This document shows, piece by piece, positions 11,001 through 22,925 of a stretch of DNA of 64,000 nt; the first letter of the stretch is position 1, and each line of letters begins with the position of its first letter. This DNA is from Trachythela sp. YZ-2020. Lineage: Eukaryota > Cnidaria > Anthozoa > Malacalcyonacea > Clavulariidae. The DNA is taken from NCBI GenBank assembly GCA_016169945.1, contig JADLSH010000387.1, forward strand, positions 1,054,001 to 1,118,000, given 5' to 3'. The position numbers and the translations under genes were made by a program. The notes below the pieces were generated by a model, which worked only from the letters and a program-made list of their open reading frames with translations, did no database searches and was not told where the DNA came from.

Positions 11001-13639
11001 AAATCCTGTTAAGATCTTACTAAGATCTTACAAGATCATATTAAGATCTTACTAAGATCTTACAAGATCCTGTCAAGATTTTAATAGGATCTCAGAAGAT
11101 CCTATCAAGATCATGATCAAGACATACTGTCAAGATCTTGGTAACATCTTAAAAGATGCGGTCAAGTAAATGGCAGTACCTATGTCTTCTAAGAAAACGA
11201 ATTCTAAAAAGGTTTCTTTCTAAGGTTTTGTCACTAAAGCGAGTGAAATACAGGGAAATGACTGAGCTTAATTACATAACGAGTTATAGTCAATGTCAAC
11301 TAGTTACTAGTCTTTTCATTTTGCCACTATTTCTACTCACTAGACGTTACTGTCGCAGCAAGGGTAGTGCTGTTTTCAGTAAAGCATTTTCATAAAATTG
11401 GAAACATGCAATCCTCTACTAGGAAAGGAACAATCAGGGAGTAGGGCAGGCTAGCCTAGAAGTGAGGTAGCCGAGGAGTGGTGCCGTCAGGGAATGTTTC
11501 AGTAAGGAAACGGGCCAGCTGCGGAGTTGGGCAGTTGGGAAGTGGGGCAGGTGGGAGGTGGGGCAGCGGGAAAGTGGGTACCATTTCCACTATCCGACAA
11601 ACCTTATTTGAAGAGACCATCTCATAGTCCTTACGGCAATGAAATTCATGAAATTCATTTAAATTTGTTAACCCCTTATGGCCGTTAACATAGAATGACT
11701 TAATAGCCTCATGATGTTAACAGGCGTTTATATTGTATGGGTTAAGAGCTATAATATATAATAATAGTATTATACTACGATAATATATATATATATAATA
11801 GTAATAGTAATATAGTATCATATAACAGCTCTGATGCTAACAGAACACCTTTAGTCCTGTTTTACCGATCTTTGACTGCTAACGTGAATAATATGCTTAT
11901 ATATAAGCACTGTTAACAGCGACTATGTTAACAGAAATGGTGTTCAAACAACTTCGGAGTTATGGTTGTTATGTAAATGTTCACAACTTCGGTGTTGTGG
12001 TTGTAAATGTGCACAAACTTGAGTTAAGGCTGATTTCCATTCAGTGCAAAATGTCGCGCGATCAACCTTTTGCGATCGTTTTCTTTTGAACTGCGAGCCC
12101 TCGACCGGATCCGTTCCAGTCGAGGGCTCATAATTCAAAAGAAAACGATCACAAAAAGTCGATCGCGCGACATTTTGCACTGAATGGAAATCAGCCTTTA
12201 CGCTGTAAATGTTGACAAACTTCCGGAGTTAACAATAGTAAAGTTACGGAAGTTACGCTGTTAAATGTAGTTACGGAAGTTACGCTGTTAAATGTGGACA
12301 AACTTCCGACGTTTTACTGTATAGCAGAGTCTCTACGGTGCGCATGCGCGTACAGTAGACACAAAAAGTATATTTCAGTAAAACACATTTCAATAATATA
12401 CTGTAAACTTAAGTTACTTCGTGTCATTTTCCCATTCTAAAGTTACTTTACTCTAAAATACCAAGCTACGGAAATGGCTTGTTTACTAGCGCTTCCCAGT
12501 ACTGGCCATGTATACCCGGCTGGCACTAGGCACTATCGTCGGATCCAAGTGATTCGATTGCTCTTAACCATCAAATCAATATGATTTTAGCCGTAGATTA
12601 TTATTTCCAACCAAGAACTTTGTTGTTCAGTTTTACCTACCGGTAAGGCTTAATGGACTTCATTCTGACCACTAAAAACATAAATGTCCCAATCGCCAAG
12701 CAAGAGTTAAGTGCGGATTGATGTTTGAGACTTCTATAGCATTGTAGTCCAAGTTCTATGGCAGAATCTTGTTTTTTATCAAAGCCTCGGTTTTTTCATC
12801 GGATCCTACTTAGGATCTTGTTATATCTGAATAGGATTCTACATTTTTTTCATAGGATTCTACTTAGGATTTTGCAAAATTTTTGATAAGATCCTAGTTA
12901 TTTTTCATAGGATCCTACTCAGGATCTTGCTATTTTTTAATAAGATCCTAGATTTTTTTATAGGATCCTACTTAGAATCTTGTTATTTTTCAATTACATC
13001 CTAGATTGTTTTCATAGGATCCTACTCAGGATCTTGTTATTTTTCAATAGGATCCTAGATTTTTTCATATATAGGATCTTACTCAGGATCTTGTTATATT
13101 TAATTGGATAAATCCTAATGTTTAAATTTTTAGCAAAATCCTGTTCAGCATCTTTATTTATTATTTTTAATATGATCCTAGTTTTTTATAGGATCCTACT
13201 CAGGATCTAGTCATTGATGAATAATATTTTTTTCATATCATCCTACTCATGCAGGATCTTGTTATTTTTTAATAAAATCGTAGAGTTGGGTGGTTTCTTT
13301 TTCACTATAACTCAAACATTTTAATATTTTCTGTGTCTAGGTACAAGATTTGGCCATGGCGTATATTTCGCAAGGGATGCTTCCTACTCTATCCGCTATT
13401 CGCAAAAAGATAGCAAGAACGACAAGTGTTTCTCCCACATGTATGTAGCCACAATTTTGGTTGGAAAGAGCGTAAAGGGTAGTAAGAATATGCGCGTCCT
13501 ACCTAAACGAAATGACCCGCGCAACCCGGAGTTATTTTACGACTCTGCTGTAGATGATACCGAAAATCCATCTATCTTTGTGACATTTGATGATCATCAA
13601 TGCTACCCAGAATATTTGATTAGATTTGAGGCAGCATAG
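2051..13639 (+). CDS. PARP14-like: PARP14-like mono-ADP-ribosyltransferase (KH-like, macro, macro, WWE-like, ART), 6 exons
   Basis: Exons 2051-2500, 3169-3951, 4207-4437, 8426-9848, 10312-10608 and 13341-13639 join in phase with GT/AG borders and give 1160 residues. The first ATG is at 2078; the frame is open back to an AG at 2050, so 5' exons may be missing. Order: KH-like repeats (about 1-390); macrodomain 1 (393-560, with VNSA and GAGQHGFP); a degenerate macrodomain 2 (576-743, ligand motifs lost); KH-like segment (786-876); WWE-like region (893-955); PARP catalytic domain (964-1160). The catalytic triad reads His1038 (LFHGT), Tyr1070 (GVYFA) and Ile1140 where PARP1 has Glu, as in known mono-ADP-ribosylating PARPs. 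The family modifies proteins or nucleic acids in antiviral and stress responses. Intron 3 splits macrodomain 1 and holds about 3 kb of nested transposons. Assignment is firm; the 5' end is not. Confidence 0.9.
5613..6156. mobile_element. Insertion of about 540 bp in MITE copy A
   Basis: Copy B reads straight from GACAGTTTAATAAT into ACGAGTTG; copy A is interrupted here. The insert is flanked by TAATAAT on both sides, a possible 7-bp target duplication. It contains a hairpin around 5620-5730 (AATTATTGAATGAGG against its complement) and repeated TGACGTCATAACGTG palindromes at 5992-6080. No coding capacity is seen. Confidence 0.6.
6590..6836 (+). repeat. 22-bp tandem repeat, left arm of the foldback
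   Basis: About 11 units of GCGAATTTCAGTCTATTTTTGT with G/A changes at one site. Because 22 is not divisible by three the translation has a 22-residue period; this is not a protein gene. Confidence 0.95.
6837..7640. mobile_element. hAT-like non-autonomous element at the centre of the nest
   Basis: The ends CAGGGTTGGTA and TACCAACCCTG are inverted repeats of hAT type. The interior carries many AGAGGCCAAA words near both ends and no transposase. The flanking 8 bp do not match, so one side has probably been deleted since insertion. Confidence 0.6.
7687..7915 (-). repeat. 22-bp tandem repeat, right arm of the foldback
   Basis: The same 22-bp unit as at 6590-6836 in inverse orientation, including the same A-variant units near the outer edge, so the two arms were copied together. 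Confidence 0.95.
10738..11160. repeat. GATC-rich degenerate satellite in PARP intron 5
   Basis: About 14 imperfect units of roughly 30 bp built from AAGATCCTGTTAAGATCTTA-like words. Almost every unit holds two or more GATC sites. Non-coding. Confidence 0.8.
11161..12026. other. Intron sequence, no gene seen
   Basis: G-rich degenerate repeats at 11430-11580 (GTGGGGCAG-like) and an AT-rich run at about 11750-11850. At 11945-12020 there are imperfect copies of a TGTAAATGTGCACAAACTT-like unit, which resumes at about 12205-12310. Confidence 0.5.
12027..12197. mobile_element. Foldback MITE with TTA target duplication (Harbinger-like)
   Basis: AGGCTGATTTCCATTCAGTG at the left is complementary to the right end, and pairing continues almost to the centre (loop near 12105-12115). 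TTA flanks both sides at 12024-12026 and 12198-12200, which fits the 3-bp TWA duplications of PIF/Harbinger elements. It lies in PARP intron 5. Confidence 0.8.
12785..13285. repeat. GGATCC-rich degenerate satellite in PARP intron 5
   Basis: About nine imperfect units of 50-60 bp of the type TAGGATCCTACTCAGGATCT plus a T-rich spacer. It ends about 55 bp before the last PARP exon and shares the GATC theme but not the unit of the array at 10738-11160. Confidence 0.8.
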
Positions 13640-15115
13640 CTTCTTCGTTTATAACTGAGTATATTGGATATCTTTGCACAGTCAAGTGTCTGAATTATTA
13701 ATTAATGTTTACAGAAATAACTACAAGATACAAAAGTAGGCTGGACTGGAGAGAAAATAAGATAAATTCCCAATTGCACTATGATATCAGCTCCGTTCAC
13801 TTCATTCGCTAACCATGGTTGGTAGACTCTGGCGGCGCATGCTCAAAGATAAACATCGTTAATTAAAGATTTATTGAAGCCGAGGATTGAAGCCATATAA
13901 TGTTGCGTTTTTATTATATGATTGAATTATACATAACGCTAAACAAAGTTAATTTAAGGTATCCAAAAAGGCATCCAAATTGAACTGTTATTGTTATGCC
14001 AAATTATTGGTTAATTTATCAGCTTCGCAATTGGCCGACTGAATTTCACGTTCCAGATTTAAATATAACCGTCAGTGTTATTCTCTTGGAAAGACTTGAA
14101 ATTACAAAAACAATGAACCTCCATGTAACTATTTCTGTTTAAAAATATCGAAAATTTTTGTCTACGATCTTTCAAACGCGATATTTTCAAGGATAGACGA
14201 AAAATGAACGAGCAAAGGTCAAGATGTTTTGCCCTCAAAAGGCAAGTCTATACACGAATCGCGAAATTCGGATGCGCATCCAAATGACGCGTTCTGAGTC
14301 GGGCAAAAGTCACAGTTTAAGAAAAACATGTAGCTGTGACTGGATGATTTGAAATATGCGTATTAAAGTGTTCAAATGTTCAAATGTTCAGTCATGCATT
14401 CGTGTTTTTATTGTTGTGATATGTAATCACGAATGCATGACTGCACATTTGACTTTGATACGCATATTTTTTTTTCTTTCACTGTGATTTTTGCCCGAAT
14501 TTCGCGATTCGTGTATAAACCACACCGGATGGACTTTACTCGAATAAACCCAACATATATTGCGCTACTAAACAAAACTACTTCAAACACGCGTAACTTG
14601 GGTCTAAACATTGGGGGGTGTGGATCATTTTGCCCGACACAAGGGCGTGGTCAGGACATGACGTAAAGGGGCCGGAGAAAACCAAAAAGGTTTATGGGGC
14701 CCTCATGCCGCTAGCGGGAATGCCGCTCTCTGAAACGCCATTTTATGCACTTTGGGGAAGATTTTATAGAAATCTGATGATCAGAAAATGTTGTATATTA
14801 GATTAGCAAATTTTTCAAATTGCCCAAACTGGATCTTCAACGTTATTTGTTCTTCCTTAATATGATTTGAATGTATTTTTGCCCGACCAACATGGCAAAA
14901 TTTGCCCTATTGCAATTGTTAAACCCACCTAACCCCCCTAAACCCTCCCCCACTATTTACGCCCCTGAATGTGTGCATATTTGATAACGCGCAGATATGA
15001 TGGCAGATCCTTAATTAGCATAAGATATATGAAGAATATGATATACTAATTACCGGTATCCATTAACGTAAAATTTTATATATAAATTGCCGTGTTAATT
15101 AACTGCATGTCATTC
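13640..15115. other. Intergenic sequence after PARP14-like
   Basis: No gene seen. A fragment near 13815-13845 (GGTTGGTAG followed by GCGCATGCTC) resembles the end of the hAT-like element at 6837. One hairpin element is listed separately. Confidence 0.5.
14250..14518. repeat. Foldback hairpin element
   Basis: Outer arms TATACACGAATCGCGAAATTC and its complement, inner arms CAGTCATGCATTCGTG and its complement around 14410. It is probably a small MITE; target duplication is unclear. Confidence 0.65.
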
Positions 15116-15117
15116 TA

Positions 15118-16007
15118 CAGGGTGTATCAAAAAAGGTAATTAATCCAACTTTAGCATATTATCGAGAGCGTTTATTATTTAGTTTGTATATTATTTACTT
15201 TTTTCATACCAAAATAAAGATTATTCTTTTAGCTGTCAAATGATACCTTTTATGTATCATTGCGATAAAAATTGACCAAATACGATACGATTGAGAATTG
15301 CCGGTCGAAAACGCATTTTTCCACCATTGGGAGTTGAGTGCAAAGCAATACACCCTTTCGATAATTACGTTACAAATCTCTTCTTGGCCCGGGAGCCTCG
15401 TTCTCATGAGTCGTGAGCGAATAGCATTTCGTCTAGATTCATGAACGCGAGGCTCCCAGGCCTATCGAAACTATTCTCATTTCGGATTCAAATTTTAGAA
15501 TTTTAACTGAAAGATGGCACAACCCATGGGCTATTTATCAAGTCTTGGTAAATTTAAAGAAGGTTCATGATCAAATTGCGAGTTAACAACGAGATTTAAG
15601 TGTTTGAAACATTTTACAAAACTGCGGGAATATTGCAGACTGAACTGCCAATTCTGAACATTTCACAAATAGCAAATATAATTTCGGCAAACGGTCGAAA
15701 ATTCGAAGGACGTTTAATGTCTCCCCCCAAGTTTTTTTTCAAAGTGCCCTTTTCTCCAGCTAAACCAATGGGAAAAATGCCTTTTTCTAATGGAAGAGGT
15801 GCCCTTAAGACGAAGTACCCCAACCCCCCCCTCCCCACAACTTGAAGTTGAACTTGAATATTGATCGTAGTGATACAAAAAAGGTGTCATTTGACAGCTA
15901 AAACCCAGATTAGTTATTTGTGTGGGAAAGGTAAATCTATAAACTAAATATTATGCGTGCGATAGCATGCCAAATTAGTAGGATTACCTTTATTTTCATA
16001 CACCCTG
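15118..16007. mobile_element. Tc1/mariner-type MITE
   Basis: The left end CAGGGTGTATCAAAAAAGG and an inverted counterpart at the right are flanked by TA (15116-15117 and 16008-16009), the Tc1/mariner signature. Sub-terminal inverted blocks (AGCTGTCAAATGATACC) and a hairpin at 15388-15460 lie inside. No transposase is recognisable. Confidence 0.8.
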
Positions 16008-16446
16008 TATATAAATGATATACTGTAGAATGATAACTATATGTATGAATAAATATACCAGGGTGGAGAAGCTTGTGGAATTTAGTATGCCCTCTTAAAA
16101 CTTTGGCATGCCTACCCCTTCATATCCAATTAGTTTTCCTAGTTTCCTACCCCCAAATTTTTCAGATAACCCCCCTCCCCGCCATTCCTCCTAAAAAATT
16201 CAAAAGTAAATTCGTAAATTCGTTTCTGTCATAATAAAAAAGCTTTGTGATCATTGGTTAACTTGAATACTCCTAATATATTTTCAAGTTGTGCTGTAGT
16301 TATAAGCACTGAATAGAGCAAGTTCTAAATATATATGTTGCTCAAGATGTGCCACGGCGTCACGGAAATATAGAACGCGCGTATAAAGGACTAGGGACTA
16401 GTCTGGTGCCACCGTATATTTAATTAGCAGTGGGGAGGATAAGCGC

Positions 16447-16693
16447 AATTATTATATACACAAGCTCTGGATATGAGGTATTCTGCAATCTGATTGGTTC
16501 TCTACTAGCAGGATATCAAGTTTTACTTGAAAAAAGTACGCCAAAATGTTCTGTTCATATCCAGAGCTTGTGTATATAATAAAACAGTTATTCTACTCAC
16601 TCTCGTCGTATGTGACTGATAGCCGACTCGGCGCTATCGCGCCTCGTCGGCTATCAGCTCATATACGACTCGAGTTCGTAGAATAACTGTTAA
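16447..16693. repeat. Two adjacent hairpins
   Basis: The first pairs about 16450-16475 with 16557-16582 (ACACAAGCTCTGGATATGA). The second pairs 16585-16635 with 16640-16693 around a four-base loop (arm GATAGCCGACTCGGCGC). Together they look like a foldback element. Confidence 0.7.
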
Positions 16694-19468
16694 TTGTTCA
16701 GTCACGCTATTGGTCTTGCATCCCTACCAGTCCCCCACCAACCCCCCTTCTCCCAGATAAAAAGTCAGTGAACGGTCCCTAAAATGAAACCGTTATATGT
16801 GCATACCTGTATATATGTGTGTGAATATACGTTTGCATTTATACGGAGTAATGATTATAGTGCATGTATGATTTGAAATATGTAAACATTTTACTGAAAA
16901 GCCTTCAAAAGGATATGAGACAAACAAAATATATGTATGTATGTCGTGAATTAGCCTGTTGTTTTCATATTTCCCACCAGTTTGAACTAGCAAATACAAG
17001 TATTCTGTAAAATATAGAGTGCACTTTTTGCGATTCGACCGAATTATACAAGATAGTTTTAAAATACAAGGTCCATTGGTTATAAACTGATAGGAGTGGT
17101 CATCATATTTTGACTAGAGATATTCTTCAAAGCCGGTTTATATAATTATTTTCCAATACTTATACACTCCATACGAGGCAGCTAGTCCATCTATATATAT
17201 ATATGAGATCATTCTCTGTAAGTTAGGACTCCCTTACCGATTTTTCGTATCTTCACGGCGTAGGTCTTGAAATACTTTGCTTGAAGCAAAATAAAAGTTG
17301 TTTTAGTGATGTCTCAAGCGGGGTTAGACACTCCTAGGTGACCAAATAACAATAAGTGGATGTTTAAATTGTCAATTTGGTCAGGTATTTGAAATAGTGA
17401 CCGAATCGAAGTATAGTTTTAGACGCATACCATTGGCTATCTGGTTAAAATATTTGCGTGTTTGCTCTGCTTGTGACGTTATTTGTGCATATCCACAATA
17501 ATCCAAGATGGCGGACTGCTGACAGCTCACTGATTTCTAATGATTTCGGTCGAAATATTTCAAGAACTAAACAATATTTGAAAAAGGTGTAAAAATGTTT
17601 TCACCTAATGTTATCGGTTCTTTCAAATGGCGGGAAACTATTATTTTATTGGCATTCGCTTTAAAGCATGAAATCGAAGCTCGTTGTTTCCATGTTTCCA
17701 TGTTTCCATGTTATTTTGGGGGTTATAGTAAAAATTTCTTACATTATCCTCGAAATGTATGGATACTTTAGGAGGATACTACTGGAGCCGCTATATTCTG
17801 ATAACATAAAGTATTCCATAAGAGTCGTAAGCGCAGAAGTCCTGGGTACGAGGTTGTTTTGTGGATATCGAATAGTTATTTTTTTCGTTAGCCGATCAAA
17901 CACGCGAGCGGCAATTGTAGAGCCACAGGGCCACAAAAATGTTACTAAGTAGCCCACATGAAATTGCTGTAGTTTCACCTATTCGGCATAAACGCGGCAG
18001 GTTTTCGTATTAAAAGTAAGACGTTTCGAGCGAAGGCCTTTCCAGTCGCAGTTACGGTTTACTAAACTTCCAGACGAAGGGCATTAGACAATTCATATTT
18101 TTCGTCTGTCGCCTAAATTTATCAAGCTGTTTCTATATTTGAAGAATTGAATCATTTGTTGATATTTTCTGCAGTAAGTCTTATTATTTTCCGAGACAAT
18201 TCATTATAAGTAGAAGCACCGCCCTGATTCCCTGTTTCAGCAACGAAAATTCGCGCGCTCTGTATAAGTAAATACGAACCTAAAATAAATATGATTGTTC
18301 TGTGATTATCTTCTTAAACAAAAGTTATCAGTGTTTGCAACCGGGTTATAAAAGAAAATCTATTATTATACAATTTATCGTTTTTCATTTTCACAGTCTA
18401 TTACAAAACTTGACGGACCCTGCGCGTTTGCCAATGTGATGCATTACAGCATTAGAAATGCAAGACATAGCATATCATATGTTACAGTAGAAACTACCAA
18501 GGTCATGGAACTCTAGTTATTTTCCGTATATAGTATATCGCTCTTGATTCCCATTAGCCGTTTTTTATCTTAGTCCGATTTCACAATGTCCGGTCGCCTA
18601 TCTTCAAGAGCCTTAATTTCTTCTTGAGTGAGATTAATACAGCTAGCGCTTCCCGGCGATGACACTTTTCTGCAAACTACAATTCAAGTGATTTGTTTAT
18701 ATTTGATAACTTTCACATGCCTTTTCCCTATTGAGATATACACTTGAACTACACTGTAGAGTACAATAGTTCTATTCGAGCTTTATTCTGTTTAACTTTA
18801 TTAATTGAACTGCTCCAGGGCACTTATATAGTATATATAACTGCATCCCTGAACTGCTTTCACCAGCTTGAGTGTTAGTGGTTAAAACGTCCATTTGCCA
18901 TTTATCCCCGACTACCCGTGATCAGGAGTTCAAGTTCTTCATTAGGCAGTTATCGTTCTGAATGACTTTGCTCAGTATGCATGCATGTGATCTATGCATG
19001 TTACTAGAGTGCTATATATAACAGTTTGACCCTATATTCAAAATACAGGGTTTTTCGGTCAGTCTCAATATCCTCATGTGACAAGAGACTATAATACGGT
19101 AACGTAGTGAGTCGTCCCCAGGTATACGTCTTAGGGATTTCAAGGCCTTGGAGTTGGGACGAGGATCAATACGCACATATCATTATATTCATTTCATTCG
19201 CCCAGCTCCCTTTTTTCTTTCTCTTTTTCAGTGATTTTTTATTATATGAAACGTGTCAGGTAGGGTTTGAACTAAGATTGCCTATGAATGTCACTGCATG
19301 TTAAACAAGATGGCCGCATAGTCGACGAGTCAACCTTGCAATTTCGAATGGCAGCATGGTTAAAACCAGGCGTACAATGGGTGGTTTATCCTACCGGGAC
19401 AAGATATAGCCCTATCAGTAAGGTTACCCTACTTCATGTAAATACTCGCTATTTTGTATCCCCCTATC
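16694..19468. other. Intergenic sequence, no gene seen
   Basis: AT-rich sequence with short TA runs (17194-17204) and a few copies of TGTTTCCA at 17687-17712. ORFs are short and show no family resemblance. Confidence 0.5.
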
Positions 19469-19476
19469 TCCACTAC

Positions 19477-19826
19477 CAGTAGCGTCGCCAAGAAGGGGAC
19501 TGGGGGGACACGTCCCGTGTCCCCCCAGTTCTCCTCAAAATCACTTTTGAGGTTCTCTCCAATCCGGTGAAAAAAAAGGATGGGGGGGGGGTTACGCTAT
19601 GATTCTAAGTGTTCATGTCACATCAACAAAGTCTGAACAGTCTTTAAAAGCATGAATGGGAGAATATCTGCTGTAGAAAATAACTCGGAATAATCACGAT
19701 TGTACTGAATGCTTTTTAGGACCCCCGTAAAAAAGCTCGCGCTAGACTCGCGCCTTCGGCCCTCGTTTTCAGCCCCCTCAATATCATTTTGTCCCCCCTA
19801 CCTTTCCAGGTCTGGCGACGCTACTG
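19477..19826. mobile_element. hAT MITE with perfect 8-bp target duplication
   Basis: The termini CAGTAGCGTCGCCA and TGGCGACGCTACTG are inverted repeats. TCCACTAC flanks both sides at 19469-19476 and 19827-19834. An 8-bp duplication with CAG...CTG ends is the hAT pattern, and its perfection implies a fairly recent insertion. Inside are a small GGGGACA palindrome and G runs; no ORF. Confidence 0.93.
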
Positions 19827-19834
19827 TCCACTAC

Positions 19835-22780
19835 ACCAGCACGACTCCATTCAGAATTAGTTATTCCATCGGGAAAAAAAATGGCAGAGGTGAAAATAGC
19901 ACAGGAATAGCTACTGACACGGAAAAAATCGCACTACCCAAGGAACTCAAACTCTTTTTCAATAATGGGAAACACATCTATATTTTACTTTACAACAACG
20001 CCTCAGAAACGTATGCATGAAATATGCGCAAGGGGGGAAGTCATTAGAAGAGTTTGGTGCTATTTTTTCCCGCTTCCGTCGTTATTCTGTGTTTTCCTGT
20101 GCTAATTTTCTCCGGTGCCAATTTTTTCTAAATTCCAATCGATAAGACGCCGCTCGGAAAGTATAAATTGCAGTCATGATCAAGCATGACGCAAGCATGC
20201 ACGGTTTGTGGTGGTGTTGCCTTGATCACAACGCATGCCATCTGTAAGATGTTTCAACCCAATTAATGTAAGGAATAGTTTTTCACTTCAGTAAGGGTCA
20301 ATGTCTTACCCGGCAGTATACAGAAGAAATTTAAGTAAACGTGGAATTTTTATATCTATAAGTATTGAAACATAATTAGCCACTCAATATTTACCAGATA
20401 AACCCGTCTTTTATGCAGGATATCTCAAATTAAAGGCTTATCACATGCATGGCATGTCCGCTTTAGTTCCGGAATTTATTGACATTATTTATTGAATTTA
20501 TTGGACTTTTGACGTTATGTTTTCTTTTGGGCATGGTTTCAATTGATGTTAGGCATCGAAAGACGAATATAAAGCAAAGTTGAGGGAGGAAAACCGATAT
20601 CAATAATTTACGGGGGAAACTCAGGTTACTCAGTTAGTCTCAGTGCTCTTGTAAACTTGGTTTGAGCTAATGCCTAATCTGAAAGACGGTAAAATATTTC
20701 CGGCATAGCATTTGTGGGACTATAAAAAGACAAATACCTGATCCTCGCGTAAGCTGATTGTATTGCATAATGAGTGTGTGAAAATGTGTGAAATTACTTT
20801 CATAACCACGCTAGGCATTTTTGTGAGTGCGTGTGGCATCTTCTCACAAACAGTTTGTAAATGTGCTTGAAATTTCTTCACCGACTCTCGGTGGTCGTGC
20901 GCCAGGTTGTGTTAACACTAAAATGTTCTGTCAAAACTGTCAACGACACCTTCAAGTTTACGCATACTTCGCACATATAATATTTCATAGTTCTTCTGTA
21001 ATTACATTTTCCTATGAAGGCGGAGCGAATATAGTGCTAAGTATTCTGTAATAGACTGTAAAATGACGTTCAAGAGACATGCGCCAAGGCTTGAAGAATA
21101 AGCGCAGAGAATGTCGACGTTATGAAGGATTCAGAGTGAGAGGTACGGACTATGTTACTTGTGTGTTGTGTTACTTTACTTACAACTTGTAGTTGTCTGT
21201 TGACGAGAACACGATATCAAAATAACTTGCTAATTACCGTGCTAAATGGAACATTTCACGGTTATTTCAATATGGACGCGAAGCAGACAAAAGTGGTCTA
21301 AAAATGTTGTAGACCCCTGTATTAACTGCAATATTTTCAGGTATAGACTCGTGAACATAACTTGGTGAAGTTCACTATTTACGTAAAAATACTGTTGTAT
21401 TTATCCCAGTAATTACAAGATGATCGTAAATTTAGGGGCTTTTCACATGAGCCCCGCTACCCGGAAACCCATGCACCTGAGTCAGGGAATTTTTTAACAT
21501 ATAAGCTGGGGGCAACATAATTGCAAAAAAGCTGCGGGTTACGGGTACCACCCGTGAAGAAGGTTTAATTACTGGCATTGAGGAAGGTTGAAAGTGAAAC
21601 ACTGAATAGAACATTGCAAAGCCTGACAAAGGCTATAATAGGGTAGCGAAAGACAACTAGGGAACTGATCAATCCATTAGGACGTATAGCCAAGTAAGCC
21701 AATCCAGGCAAAAGCAAGGTTAAGACTTAAGAAAACACAAAATCCGGAAGAAAGTTAAAAACGTTTTGAAAGTTAAAAACCCCTTGTCGCCTATTATTTC
21801 TTTCAGGCACGTTTCAAGCTGGAGGGGCTTATTGGAGAGAGTGCTTACTAGAGAAGGGGGGATTACAGGCCAATGTATAAATCTAATCATTGACATTTCA
21901 CAAGTTTTTTTGTTGTGATGGGGGTTATTTGAGAGGAGGTTTAATCATGAATTTATGTATATATATAAACGAAAATTTTGGCCACGAAGGCCCACGCCCC
22001 CACGGAAAAATCCTGATCTGAGTGAGAGTCACATGTTGTTAATGCATTTAAAAATCATTACGTGTTCATGTGAGTGAATTACACAATACTACATGAGTAG
22101 GATCTCAGTCAAGTGGGAAAAATTTAAATAATTCATTCCTTCTAACCGGTAGAAAACGTTGTAATAAACTGAAGTACATGTATGTAGCTGCAATTTTGGA
22201 ATTCAAGCTGGGTTAGGTTTCTGTGATCACAAAAACGTTATAATTATAATTCAAACTAAAATAATTACAATATGTTGGTATCATTGACAAGAATACCCAT
22301 TCTCTTATTTCAAATGCCCAAACAACTCAAACACTCAAATGACATTACAGATGACGCCCTTTAGATTGACTGAAAATACAACCATGTCTGCCCGGTACTA
22401 AATGCAATCAGTGATAAGAATTTTTTAACCGAATCAGGCTTTTTAACATAAAAATAGAAAATAATCTTCAAAGTTTCTACAATCTAGATTGAAACCGATA
22501 TGAAAATTTTCAGATGTTATCACTGCACATTTTTACTGTTTATCACTGCACACTTTCACTTTATCACTGCATAAATTGGTTATCACTGCACACTAAAATT
22601 AGGTATTACATGCAAGTCACTATACAGTGCTTGCGCTCTACATCATGTCCCTCTATTAAATATGTACACGAGCCTGTCACTACGGTACTTTAGAAAAGAC
22701 CGAACTCTGATGATAGTAGAAGGTGTTTGTATAGATGGAATACTCGAACGAAAATTTATATACAATTTTTTATACCTATA
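19835..22780. other. Intergenic sequence, mostly unassigned
   Basis: No gene recognised. Around 21430-21560 there is a MITE-like stretch (GGGGCTTTTCACATGAGCC). At 22515-22590 TTATCACTGCACAC is repeated about four times with changes. Confidence 0.5.
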
Positions 22781-22781
22781 G

Positions 22782-22925
22782 CCAGGAGCAGTTGCGAAAA
22801 ATGCAACTTATAGGCCCTCCGGCAGGAATTGAACCTGCGGCCTTGCGATTTCGGTGCAGCGCTCTAACCAACTGAGCTACGGAGTCCATGCAGTTGCTGA
22901 GCATTAACCGTAAGTTCGGTATGTA
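22782..22925 (-). mobile_element. tRNA-derived SINE, single copy
   Basis: On the minus strand 22886-22815 folds as a tRNA-like head with box A (TAGCTCAGTTGG) and box B (GGTTCAATTCC). It is preceded by CAGTTGC-type and followed by a GTTGCATTTTTCGCAAC hairpin and CTCCTGG. The same arrangement recurs in the array at 36050-37675. The anticodon loop lacks the usual U33 and the acceptor stem has mismatches, so a functional tRNA is unlikely. Confidence 0.7.
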
